From Caryophanales bacterium (GTDB lineage: Bacteria > Bacillota > Bacilli > Bacillales > Amphibacillaceae): a DNA stretch of 64,000 nt. The translations under genes were made by a program, and so were the position numbers. Under the pieces are notes generated by a model that was not told the origin of the DNA, did not search any database, and worked only from the letters and a program-made list of their open reading frames with translations. The stretch is taken from assembly GCA_026168805.1 (NCBI GenBank), contig JAPFDS010000061.1, positions 62,001-126,000 on the forward strand, read 5' to 3'. This document shows, piece by piece, positions 54,786 through 62,266 of the stretch (position 1 is its first letter; every line of letters starts with the position of its first letter).

Positions 54786-54895
54786 GAATTTCATAATTAC
54801 CGCTTTGACCTATATCTATGGATACTGTAGTTTCGAACGGTCTAACGAAACTACAGAAGTAATAGATATAGCCTAAAATAAATATTATGAAATTC
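54786..54895. repeat. 110-bp palindromic element, copy C2 (tandem duplicate of C1)
   Basis: Identical to C1 except for one base in the right end, and displaced by 121 bases. Only 11 bases separate the copies. The pair fills most of the 258-base gap between permease and ATPase genes. Confidence 0.92.
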
Positions 54896-54924
54896 AATAT
54901 AATGATTAAAAATGAGGTGATCGA

Positions 54925-55977
54925 ATGCCAATGAAACCGAGTGATTCAGATAATTTGTTAACCGTTCAAGATATACGAACGTCTTTTTATTCTCAACATA
55001 TAGAGGTAAAAGCAGTCGATGGAGTGTCTTTCTCTTTACCAAAAGGAAAAACCGTTGGGATTGTTGGGGAATCAGGATCAGGAAAAAGTGTGACAGCATT
55101 ATCGTTGTTACGGCTTATTCGTGAACCTGGAAAGATTAAGAGTGGAAAAATTTTGTTTAAAGGTGAGAATCTATTGGAAGCATCAGAAAGTGAGATTCGA
55201 AAGATCCGTGGAAAAGAAATATCAATGATTTTCCAAGAACCTATGACCTCACTCAATCCAACATATACCGTTGGACAACAGATTAGCGAATCATTCCAAA
55301 TTCATGAAGGGATACGGAAAAAGGAAGCTAACCGACGTTCTGTAGACATGCTAAAACTCGTAGGCATACCTTCACCGGAAAAACGAATTCATCAATATCC
55401 CCATGAATTATCTGGTGGAATGAGGCAACGAGTAATGATTGCCATGTCTCTTGCATGTAATCCACAATTATTAATTGCTGATGAGCCAACGACAGCTCTT
55501 GACGTCACGATCCAAGCGCAAATTTTAGAGTTGATTAAAGACCTTCAGAAGCAATTGGAAATGTCTGTTTTATTAATTACCCACGATTTTGGTGTTGTAT
55601 CGGAAACGTGTGATTTTGTTGCCGTGATGTATTGTGGAAAAATCGTTGAATACGCAGATGCACAAACCATTTTCAAGCGTCCACGACATCCTTACACGAT
55701 TGGATTATTAAACTCGATACCTTCATCTGATGAGGATGTTGAAGGGGATTTACCTGTTATTCAAGGTACTGTTCCGAGTCCTGATGCATTACCTGAAGGA
55801 TGCCGCTTTGCGCCACGTTGTCCATTTGCGAGTGATATTTGTTTTGAGAAAATTCCTGAACTCTTGTCTGATGAACATGACAATGAAGTACGGTGCTGGG
55901 CGTACGCAGATGAGTGGGATGGAGATCCTGAAGCGGAGGTGAAGATTCGTGCAGAAAGAATTACTCCAAGTAACTAA
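54925..55977 (+). CDS. Peptide ABC transporter ATPase (DppD-like)
   Basis: 350 aa. Walker [11 protein letters not shown], signature LSGGMRQRV, Walker [14 protein letters not shown], switch His in LITHDFGVV. The C-terminal oligopeptide/dipeptide extension (about 255-330) has a four-cysteine cluster ([15 protein letters not shown]... RCWA) typical of DppD/OppD, which may bind an iron-sulfur cluster in related proteins. It lies after the tandem palindromic elements and overlaps the next ATPase gene by 29 bases. Confidence 0.93.
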   Translation: MPMKPSDSDNLLTVQDIRTSFYSQHIEVKAVDGVSFSLPKGKTVGIVGESGSGKSVTALSLLRLIREPGKIKSGKILFKGENLLEASESEIRKIRGKEISMIFQEPMTSLNPTYTVGQQISESFQIHEGIRKKEANRRSVDMLKLVGIPSPEKRIHQYPHELSGGMRQRVMIAMSLACNPQLLIADEPTTALDVTIQAQILELIKDLQKQLEMSVLLITHDFGVVSETCDFVAVMYCGKIVEYADAQTIFKRPRHPYTIGLLNSIPSSDEDVEGDLPVIQGTVPSPDALPEGCRFAPRCPFASDICFEKIPELLSDEHDNEVRCWAYADEWDGDPEAEVKIRAERITPSN

Positions 55978-56965
55978 TTTAAAGCAACATTTCCCCATTA
56001 AAGGGGGTGTTTTTGGTCGAACGATTAATCACGTGAAAGCAGTTGACGGTGTTACGTTTTCTGTTTTTGAAGGTGAAACCGTTAGTATTGTTGGCGAATC
56101 AGGTTGTGGAAAATCAACGACAGGCCGGGCTATTTTACGACTAGATGAACCGACAAGCGGTGAAGTGGTATATGATGGTGAAGATTTATTGTCCCATAAT
56201 AAACGTAGAATGCGCTCCATTCGCAAGGATATTCAAGTGATTTTCCAAGATCCATTTGCATCGCTCAATCCACGACAAACCGTTCGGCAGATTTTACGTG
56301 AGGCGTTAGTTGTGCAAAATATAGTACCTAAAAGTGAACTGGATCAAAAAGTAATTGAATTAATGACAACTGTTGGATTGAATGAACAGCAAGCTGATCG
56401 GTATCCTCATGAGTTTAGTGGGGGACAAAGACAACGTATTGGCATTGCGCGAGCACTGTCTGTAAACCCTGAATTGATTATTTGTGATGAGGCAGTTTCT
56501 GCGTTAGATGTATCGATCCAAGCACAAGTGATTAATTTATTGAAAAGTTTACAACAAGAGTTTAGGTTGACGTATTTATTTATCTCCCATGACCTAGGTG
56601 TTGTTCGTCACATTTCTGATCGAGTCATTGTGATGTATCTAGGGAAGTTTGTAGAAATTGCTGATAAGAAGTCATTGTTTACAAACCCACAACACCCATA
56701 TACAAAAGCATTACTTTCGGCGATTCCGAATATTAATGCAGAGAACAAGAGGGAGCGAATCATTCTTTCAGGAGATGTACCGTCACCAATCGATCCTCCT
56801 ACTGGGTGTCGATTTCATACGAGGTGTCCATTTGCGACAGAGAAGTGCGTGACAGAAACACCGGAATTACGAACGACTGATTTTATGAAGGATGGTCATG
56901 TAGCCGCTTGTCATTATATAGAAGATATTGAAGCAGGAACACATGTGCCAATACGCGAAACATGA
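55949..56965 (+). CDS. Peptide ABC transporter ATPase (DppF-like)
   Basis: 338 aa. Walker A GESGCGKSTT, signature FSGGQRQRI, Walker B LIICDEAVSALDV, His in FISHDLGVV; again the C-terminal extension with four cysteines (GCRFHTRCPFATEKC ... ACHY). GTG 55949 follows GGAGGTGAAG and overlaps the DppD gene by 29 bases. It ends the transporter operon. Confidence 0.93.
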   Translation: MQKELLQVTNLKQHFPIKGGVFGRTINHVKAVDGVTFSVFEGETVSIVGESGCGKSTTGRAILRLDEPTSGEVVYDGEDLLSHNKRRMRSIRKDIQVIFQDPFASLNPRQTVRQILREALVVQNIVPKSELDQKVIELMTTVGLNEQQADRYPHEFSGGQRQRIGIARALSVNPELIICDEAVSALDVSIQAQVINLLKSLQQEFRLTYLFISHDLGVVRHISDRVIVMYLGKFVEIADKKSLFTNPQHPYTKALLSAIPNINAENKRERIILSGDVPSPIDPPTGCRFHTRCPFATEKCVTETPELRTTDFMKDGHVAACHYIEDIEAGTHVPIRET

Positions 56966-57027
56966 AAAAAGCTCTTCTAGTTGAACAAGAATATGCATAC
57001 GAGCATTTCTTACTCATCTAGAAGAGC
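56965..57027 (-). terminator. Terminator on the minus strand, long loop
   Basis: GCTCTTCTAG and CTAGAAGAGC pair across a 37-base loop; on the minus strand six T residues follow, so it probably ends the 57064-57351 gene. The plus-strand transporter operon would read into the same stem without a T-run. Confidence 0.7.
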
Positions 57028-57063
57028 GAATGATGGTTATTATGGGATTGATTTGTTATATGT

Positions 57064-57351
57064 TCAAGTAACAGATGCAGTCGTCTTTTTCACGAGTAGC
57101 TTGTGTAACCTTCTACGAAACGCATTTGCATATCGAGCTTTATTTAAATGATTTGGTTTGCATTTACCGATAAGGTTGCGAATATCTCGGTCATGCACAA
57201 TCAAACTACGGAATTTATCATTTGTCAGAAATTGTTGGAACCATGTCTCTTTTTTTAATGAACGAAAACTGTGACCGATATCTTCCTCGTCAACCTTTAT
57301 AAATGGTAAAAAAATCGCTACGTTAAAAAAGTCAGTGAGGATTGAAAACAT
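57064..57351 (-). CDS. Small basic protein, unknown
   Basis: 95 aa, not recognised. A slightly hydrophobic N-terminus (MFSILTDFFNVAIFLPF) is followed by a basic, helical remainder (FRSLIVHDRDIRNLIGKCK, ARYANAFRRRLHKLLVKK). GGAAGGAG is well placed before the ATG, and a terminator follows, which supports expression. No motif suggests a role. The interval 57352-57710 upstream has no gene and holds palindromic element copy D. Confidence 0.6.
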   Translation of the reverse strand: MFSILTDFFNVAIFLPFIKVDEEDIGHSFRSLKKETWFQQFLTNDKFRSLIVHDRDIRNLIGKCKPNHLNKARYANAFRRRLHKLLVKKTTASVT

Positions 57352-57574
57352 CTTTCAATTCACTCCTTCCTATCTGAAGTGTGATTTAATAAACTGAAAG
57401 GGGTTACATACTTTTATTTTACCACGAATAGATCTACTTGTGAACTTTAATTTCAATACATACTTTAGGACTAATGCAACTTGAATCTAAAGTTGTGTTT
57501 TTCTTTAAAAGCATGCATTGCAATCAAAATAGAAGCGTTTTCCTGTATACTTAACAATATTACTATTAGTTAAT

Positions 57575-57684
57575 GAATTTCATAATACGTATTTTACGCT
57601 ATGTCACTTCAACATGTAGTTTCGTTGAACCTTTCGAAACTACATGTTGGATTGATATAGCTAGGTTTGGTAATTATGAAATTC
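57575..57684. repeat. 110-bp palindromic element, copy D
   Basis: Begins GAATTTCATAATACGTATTTT and ends GGTAATTATGAAATTC. Inner arms AACATGTAGTTTCG and CGAAACTACATGTT flank TTGAACCTTT. It ends 17 bases before the ribosome binding site of the next gene. Same orientation as copy A. Confidence 0.92.
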
Positions 57685-57710
57685 ATTCTAATGCATTTGT
57701 GGGAGGAGAT

Positions 57711-58778
57711 ATGTTTACAATGAAACGTGTAATTTTGCTAAGTATGATTAGTCCGCTTTTATTCCTATTAATAGCCTGTGGAGAAGAGGAAGAAATTGAG
57801 ACTGAAACAATTGAAGCGAAAGCAGAGAATGAAGAGGATTTTGTAGAAGTTTCAGTGAAAGATGCATTTTATGTTGCACTAAGCAATATAGAAGAAATAG
57901 AGGAAGATGAAGATAAAGAATTATTGATTGTAGAATTAGATATTAAGAACACGTACAGTGAAGACATACGTCTAGCTAATTCTCAAGATGTTCAATTGCT
58001 GGATGGAGATGAAGAAATTGATCCAATTACGTATGTTCATAGTGAATTTGATATTGAACGAGAAATCGATATTGACGTAGATGAAACATCTGAACATATG
58101 GTTGCTTTTCCAGTTGAAAATAATAAAACATATGACATCGCTTTATATCCACAAGTAACGATTGATGCAGAAGAACCTGTAATGGTTTCACTAGATACGA
58201 GTGCATATGCAGATAGTTACGAGGAATTGCAGAATCCAGCAAAAATGATTACTGCATACGTCGAAGAAGGGTATTTAGATAAGGAAAATCCAGATTTCGA
58301 TGCGCTTGTCCGTGAAAATAAGGATAAGATTCAGAGCGATGCAGAAAAAGAGTTTTATAAGCAATTAGATAGAAGTTCCATCCACGGCTTCCCTGAAGAG
58401 GATTCTGAAGAAATTTATGAAATGTTTCGGTCAAAACTAGCTGAAGAAGCAAGCATTGATGCAGTCGTAAGAGAAAATATTCACGGAGAAGCCATTGTCG
58501 ATTTCACGTACGAAACATTGTCTTTAGATAAACTCCATGATCTAATGGAAGAATATGAATCTGAGTATCATGATGAAAATGATGGATTTGATCCTAAAGA
58601 AGCTAATAAATATGCTCGGTCAAAAATCGATAGCATTATTGACGCATTAGAAACAGTGTCGGGAGAGTGGAAAATAGAGTTAGTTGAAAAGGATGGAAAG
58701 TGGGAGCTGGACTCTTCTGATTTTAAAAGTGATGCACTCATAGACATATTTGTGAATGGAAATGAATACGGAGAATAA
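57711..58778 (+). CDS. Lipoprotein, DUF4352/DUF5105-like
   Basis: About 355 aa. A signal peptide with lipobox (LLFLLIACGEE) is followed by an acidic linker and a beta-rich domain (about 45-160; IVELDIKNTYSEDIRL) resembling DUF4352/DUF5105 immunoglobulin-like lipoproteins, then a helical second domain (about 165-350). ATG 57711 follows GGGAGGAG closely (an ATG three codons later, 57720, is the alternative). A longer in-frame reading from inside palindromic element D is an artefact of the element. Function unknown; surface lipoprotein. Confidence 0.8.
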   Translation: MFTMKRVILLSMISPLLFLLIACGEEEEIETETIEAKAENEEDFVEVSVKDAFYVALSNIEEIEEDEDKELLIVELDIKNTYSEDIRLANSQDVQLLDGDEEIDPITYVHSEFDIEREIDIDVDETSEHMVAFPVENNKTYDIALYPQVTIDAEEPVMVSLDTSAYADSYEELQNPAKMITAYVEEGYLDKENPDFDALVRENKDKIQSDAEKEFYKQLDRSSIHGFPEEDSEEIYEMFRSKLAEEASIDAVVRENIHGEAIVDFTYETLSLDKLHDLMEEYESEYHDENDGFDPKEANKYARSKIDSIIDALETVSGEWKIELVEKDGKWELDSSDFKSDALIDIFVNGNEYGE

Positions 58779-58789
58779 AAGGTAATTGT

Positions 58790-58835
58790 ATGTCCTTACA
58801 TGAATGGAAAATAATGTAGGGACATTTTGTTTTCA
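58790..58835 (+). terminator. Intrinsic terminator of the lipoprotein gene
   Basis: ATGTCCTTACAT and ATGTAGGGACAT pair with one mismatch across a 12-base loop, followed by a T-rich tract. Confidence 0.72.
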
Positions 58836-58881
58836 TTTAACCAATTTTCTTTGTACTATAGAAGACTAGGAGGTAGGAAAA

Positions 58882-59484
58882 ATGAAAAAGTGTTTACTGA
58901 CAGGATTTGAACCATTTTTGCATCATACATTTAATCCCACAATGGATGTAGCAAAAGAGTTAGACGGGAAAATCATAGGTAATTATGAAGTGGTTGGCCG
59001 AATTTTACCGGTAACTTTTGCTGAGAGTGGAGAACAGCTACTTACATATATAAAAGAAGAGCAACCGGATGTAGTGATTTCCTTAGGGTTAGCTGGAGGA
59101 AGAAATCATATTACACCTGAGCGCATTGCGATTAATTGCATGGATGGCGCGAAGGATAATAATGGCGTTCAGATGAATGGGGAAAAGATTAAAGAACATG
59201 GAAAAGATGGTATGCTTACAACACTACCAATCAAAGATATGGTCGAGGCTCTCCATGAAGCAGTCATTCCAGCAAGTATTTCAAATAGTGCAGGTACATA
59301 TGTATGTAACCATGTGATGTATCAAGCATTACACTACTTTGAGGAAGAGGAAAAAAATGTTCCAGCAGGGTTTATACATATCCCACCATCTCATGCGCTA
59401 GCTTTAGAGCAAAAAAATGCGGCAAGTATGTCTCACGAAGACCTTACAAAAGCCATTCGCGTATGTATCGAACAACTCGCGTAA
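58882..59484 (+). CDS. pcp: Pyroglutamyl-peptidase I
   Basis: 200 aa cysteine peptidase of family C15; removes N-terminal pyroglutamate from peptides. The catalytic Glu80 is in NHITPERIAIN, Cys142 in SAGTYVCNHVMY and the histidine in GFIHIPPSH. Slightly shorter than most relatives (about 215 aa). GGAGGTAGG lies before the ATG. Single gene with a terminator. Confidence 0.95.
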   Translation: MKKCLLTGFEPFLHHTFNPTMDVAKELDGKIIGNYEVVGRILPVTFAESGEQLLTYIKEEQPDVVISLGLAGGRNHITPERIAINCMDGAKDNNGVQMNGEKIKEHGKDGMLTTLPIKDMVEALHEAVIPASISNSAGTYVCNHVMYQALHYFEEEEKNVPAGFIHIPPSHALALEQKNAASMSHEDLTKAIRVCIEQLA

Positions 59485-59487
59485 ATT

Positions 59488-59527
59488 AAGGGGTACACAA
59501 CGTCGGAAAGTTGTGTATCCTTGTTTT
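59488..59527 (+). terminator. Intrinsic terminator of the pyroglutamyl-peptidase gene
   Basis: GGGTACACAAC and GTTGTGTATCC pair with one G-U, followed by TTGTTTT. Confidence 0.75.
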
Positions 59528-59620
59528 AGTTCCTCAAATCCGAGCCCCGACTGAAATCGCGGCACTATCTTTGTTTTTAGTTCCTCAATTCCCAGCACCT
59601 TCTGAAATTGAGTCACTATC
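59521..59620. repeat. Two imperfect direct repeats of about 50 bp
   Basis: Copies at about 59521-59569 and 59571-59620 share TTTAGTTCCTCAA, CTGAAAT and CACTATC blocks with differences between. Read on the minus strand they give near-identical peptides (GLGFEELK, VLGIEELK), but no credible gene contains them. No hairpin is apparent within a unit. Confidence 0.7.
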
Positions 59621-59735
59621 CTACTTACAATACTTTCTTTTTTAAATGAATTATGCGAAAATGAATATACCAGATATCGTTTGAAAATCGTTTTTTTGGT
59701 TAAACAAATTAAGATAGAATCAGGTGGCTTGTACA

Positions 59736-60260
59736 TTGATAAAAAAACTGAAGCTTTTCGTATTATTAGTAGTAGGAGTTATACTCTTCTCCGGTTGTGA
59801 TCTATTAGAAGATTCAAATACAGAATCTGATTTACACGAAAATGACGTTACACCATTAGAGGAATTAGTTCAGACGGACAACTTCCGTCCAGGAGCGTTA
59901 GAGCATATTTTAGAAGGGGAATTAAACCGTAAAGGAAAAGCAGTTGGTTATCATTACGACCACCTGCCATCGAAAAAAGGAAAAATCACAGAAGGCACAA
60001 AAACAAAGCCAAATCAGGAAGGTGTATACGAAGCTGAGGTTTCGGTAGAAGGTGTAAATAAAGAATCAAATAATGGCCAATCCTCCTTCTTTCCAGATGA
60101 CTGGGATACACAAGATGTCGTTGATGCAATCAACGAAGTCTATGATCACCGAACATTCATTTCTGGGAATACGTATGAAGGGTTAACAAGCGAAGGTGTG
60201 CTTATTCGAATGTACATCGATGAACAAGAACGTATCATTTCTGCATTCCCCGTCTACTAA
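59736..60260 (+). CDS. Small lipoprotein, unknown
   Basis: 174 aa. A lysine-rich start and hydrophobic helix lead to a lipobox (VILFSGCDLL), then a mixed alpha/beta domain with no recognised family (PGALEHILEGELNRKG, KAVGYHYDHLPS). TTG 59736 is chosen: CAGGTGG is 8 bases upstream, and an in-frame GTG at 59724 overlaps that site. Secreted and lipid-anchored. Its stop is 16 bases before the next gene, suggesting co-transcription. Confidence 0.75.
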   Translation: MIKKLKLFVLLVVGVILFSGCDLLEDSNTESDLHENDVTPLEELVQTDNFRPGALEHILEGELNRKGKAVGYHYDHLPSKKGKITEGTKTKPNQEGVYEAEVSVEGVNKESNNGQSSFFPDDWDTQDVVDAINEVYDHRTFISGNTYEGLTSEGVLIRMYIDEQERIISAFPVY

Positions 60261-60276
60261 AGAAAGGACGTGCATA

Positions 60277-60639
60277 ATGTATACTATTAGAGAAGTTTCA
60301 TTACAACATGGCGCACATGAACGTAAGCGAAGTGTCATTACATTCCAAGACCGTGAAAAGCAAATTATTGGAGAGTTTTTAATGAGTGATGCGCCAATGC
60401 TGAACTTTGCCATCATTCATGATCTGCTTGTAGTTCTACAAGGAGATGAACAGTTAATTACTCGGAATGGAAATCGGTGCTCTATTAAAATCACGAAAGA
60501 GCAAACGTATATTGAAGATTTATACACTGATTTATACGAAGGTTTACACACTTATGCACCTTATACAATGGATACAAATGAAGTACTAGCACTTGTCCGA
60601 ATGTGGAAAAATCATCTAGAGCAGTTTGATGAATCATAA
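60277..60639 (+). CDS. Small unknown protein, follows lipoprotein gene
   Basis: 120 aa, not recognised. It has no signal or membrane segment and is mixed alpha/beta (MYTIREVSLQHGAHERKRS). ATG 60277 follows GAAAGGACG; a longer frame from 60196 overlaps the lipoprotein gene and lacks a ribosome binding site. It is in a likely operon with the lipoprotein and is followed by a terminator. Confidence 0.68.
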   Translation: MYTIREVSLQHGAHERKRSVITFQDREKQIIGEFLMSDAPMLNFAIIHDLLVVLQGDEQLITRNGNRCSIKITKEQTYIEDLYTDLYEGLHTYAPYTMDTNEVLALVRMWKNHLEQFDES

Positions 60640-60648
60640 AGAATCTCT

Positions 60649-60673
60649 CCGCTATCATATATAGCGGTTTTTT
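60649..60673 (+). terminator. Intrinsic terminator
   Basis: CCGCTAT and ATAGCGG form a 7-bp stem with a 5-base loop, followed by T6-7; ends the preceding gene. Confidence 0.85.
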
Positions 60674-60805
60674 ATTCTACATGCGAATAACGTTTTAGTT
60701 ATTAGTGGAATATCTATTACAAAAAATATTCGGAATGATTTGAATACAGTTATTTTGAACGAATGCGTTGCTCCTATGTATGCGAAGAAAGGAGTTTGAA
60801 CATGA

Positions 60806-61282
60806 ATGGCGAATATATTTACTTCATATGATTTGTATGTAAAAATTATTTTAAGCGGACTATTAGGCTTCTTTATTGGATGGGATCGAACATCTAAAAA
60901 TAAGCCAGCTGGATTAAAAACATATACGTATGTCGCAGTTTCTTGTACATTGATCACGATTGTTTCTATTGAAAGTGTTAAAGAATTTCAACATTTATCA
61001 GCGAGTTTACGAATGGACCCGATGCGATTAGCCGCTCAAATCGTTTCAGGACTGGGCTTTTTAGGAGCGGGAGTAATTTTAAAAGATGGGCTACAAGTAA
61101 AAGGCCTAACTTCAGCAGCTATGATCTTTTTCGTTGGTGGAGTAGGAATTGGTATTGGTGCAGGATTTATCGGAATCGTATTGTGTGCAGTCCTCATCAC
61201 ATTTGCTCTTACGCACATTGGTAACCACTTTGAAGAAAAGTGGGACGTGGAAGATCAAAAGAAGAAGGATAAGAGTGATTAA
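60806..61282 (+). CDS. MgtC/SapB-family membrane protein
   Basis: 158 aa with four or five membrane helices and the family's hallmark motifs: GLLGFFIGWDRTSKNKPAGLKTYTYVAVSCTLITIV, then LAAQIVSGLGFLGAGVILKDGLQVKGLTSAAMIFF. It lacks the C-terminal soluble domain of MgtC. Roles reported for the family are magnesium limitation and ATP-synthase interaction; not provable here. ATG 60806 has GGAG 11 bases upstream; an ATG at 60802 opens a 9-codon frame that overlaps it, which may be a leader or nothing. Confidence 0.88.
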   Translation: MANIFTSYDLYVKIILSGLLGFFIGWDRTSKNKPAGLKTYTYVAVSCTLITIVSIESVKEFQHLSASLRMDPMRLAAQIVSGLGFLGAGVILKDGLQVKGLTSAAMIFFVGGVGIGIGAGFIGIVLCAVLITFALTHIGNHFEEKWDVEDQKKKDKSD

Positions 61283-61324
61283 CTTTACCTATAACACGTC
61301 TAGGTAAAGTTCTTTGTTCTTTTT
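61281..61324 (+). terminator. Intrinsic terminator of the MgtC-like gene
   Basis: ACTTTACCTA and TAGGTAAAGT form a 10-bp stem with a 9-base loop, followed by a T-rich tract. Confidence 0.8.
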
Positions 61325-61367
61325 ATTAGCAGTGTAGGAAGAAGTCTGATAATATGATAGTAGACTA

Positions 61368-61389
61368 AAAATGAATTAGTATTCATTTT
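61368..61389. promoter_or_regulatory. 22-bp perfect dyad, possible FadR-type operator
   Basis: AAAATGAAT and ATTCATTTT flank TAGT, a perfect dyad 44 bases before the reductase start. Its half-site resembles TetR-family FadR operators of bacilli (TGAATGA-type), and fadH is a FadR target in B. subtilis. Confidence 0.6.
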
Positions 61390-61398
61390 AATGCATTT

Positions 61399-61412
61399 TG
61401 TTAGCGCTTTCA
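61399..61412. promoter_or_regulatory. cre-like site before the FadH-like gene
   Basis: TGTTAGCGCTTTCA matches the cre consensus TGWAARCGYTWNCW at all but one position, about 21 bases before the start codon. Confidence 0.5.
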
Positions 61413-61432
61413 AATCAATGAGGAGTGATGGA

Positions 61433-62200
61433 ATGAAGGGGAAAGTAGTTATTGTTACAGGTGGTTCTAGTGGAATGGGAAAGGCAATGGCACACAGGTT
61501 CGCTAAAGACGGGGCACATGTGGTGATCACAGGTAGAGATAAGGAGCGTCTAGAAGAAGCGAAACAAGAGATTGACGAACAATCGACGGGATCCGTTTTT
61601 ACCATTGATATGGATGTTCGAAAACCAGGTGATGTGGAGCGAATGGTCGAAGATACGGTTGTAAAGTATGGGACGATTGATCATCTGGTCAATAATGCTG
61701 CAGGAAATTTTGTTGCTGAGACAAAAGATTTATCAGTCAACGGTTGGAATGCAGTGATCGATATTGTTTTAAATGGAACGTTTTATTGTAGCCATGCTGT
61801 TGGAAACTACTGGATTGATGAAAAGAAAAAAGGAACGATTTTAAATATGGTTGCTACGTATGCTTGGGATGCGGGTGTTGGTGTGGCCCATAGTGCTGCT
61901 GCAAAAGCTGGGGTGCTTAGCCTAACCCGCACACTTGGCGTCGAGTGGGGAAGAAAGTATGGCATTCGTTCAAATGCAATCGCTCCAGGACCTATTGAAC
62001 GTACAGGAGGAGCCGACAAACTAATGTTATCCAAAGAAGTAGCAGAACAAACAAAAGCGTCGATTCCACTGGGACGATTTGGTACACCTGAAGAAATTGC
62101 CGGACTTGCAGCGTTTTTATTGTCTGAGGAAGCAGCATACATAAACGCTGAAGTAGTAACGATGGACGGAGGACAATGGTTAAATGATTTTCCATTTTAA
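61433..62200 (+). CDS. fadH: 2,4-dienoyl-CoA reductase (FadH-like SDR)
   Basis: 255 aa short-chain dehydrogenase with the length and marks of Bacillus FadH: NADP-binding TGGSSGMGKAMA, NNAAGNF, the family's replaced catalytic region MVATYAWDAGVGVAHSAAAKAG (no classical Tyr; Lys follows), and PGPIERTGGADKL. It reduces 2,4-dienoyl-CoA made during beta-oxidation of unsaturated fatty acids. ATG 61433 follows GAGGAGTG. The upstream dyad and cre-like site fit fatty-acid and carbon control. Confidence 0.85.
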   Translation: MKGKVVIVTGGSSGMGKAMAHRFAKDGAHVVITGRDKERLEEAKQEIDEQSTGSVFTIDMDVRKPGDVERMVEDTVVKYGTIDHLVNNAAGNFVAETKDLSVNGWNAVIDIVLNGTFYCSHAVGNYWIDEKKKGTILNMVATYAWDAGVGVAHSAAAKAGVLSLTRTLGVEWGRKYGIRSNAIAPGPIERTGGADKLMLSKEVAEQTKASIPLGRFGTPEEIAGLAAFLLSEEAAYINAEVVTMDGGQWLNDFPF

Positions 62201-62218
62201 ATAGAGTCGCACCCATAT

Positions 62219-62257
62219 AAAAAACCTTGTTATGCATGAGCATAACAAGGTTTTTTT
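62219..62257. terminator. Bidirectional intrinsic terminator
   Basis: AACCTTGTTATG and CATAACAAGGTT form a 12-bp perfect stem, with A-run before and T-run after, between convergent genes. Confidence 0.92.
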
Positions 62258-62266
62258 ACGTAAAAT

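Noticed and set aside
57573-57710. 46-residue N-terminal extension of the 57711 lipoprotein
   Set aside because: It is translated palindromic element; the real ribosome binding site and signal peptide lie after it.
59404-59736. 110-aa minus-strand frame overlapping the pcp end
   Set aside because: It runs through a terminator and two direct repeats, overlaps pcp, and has no credible start signal.
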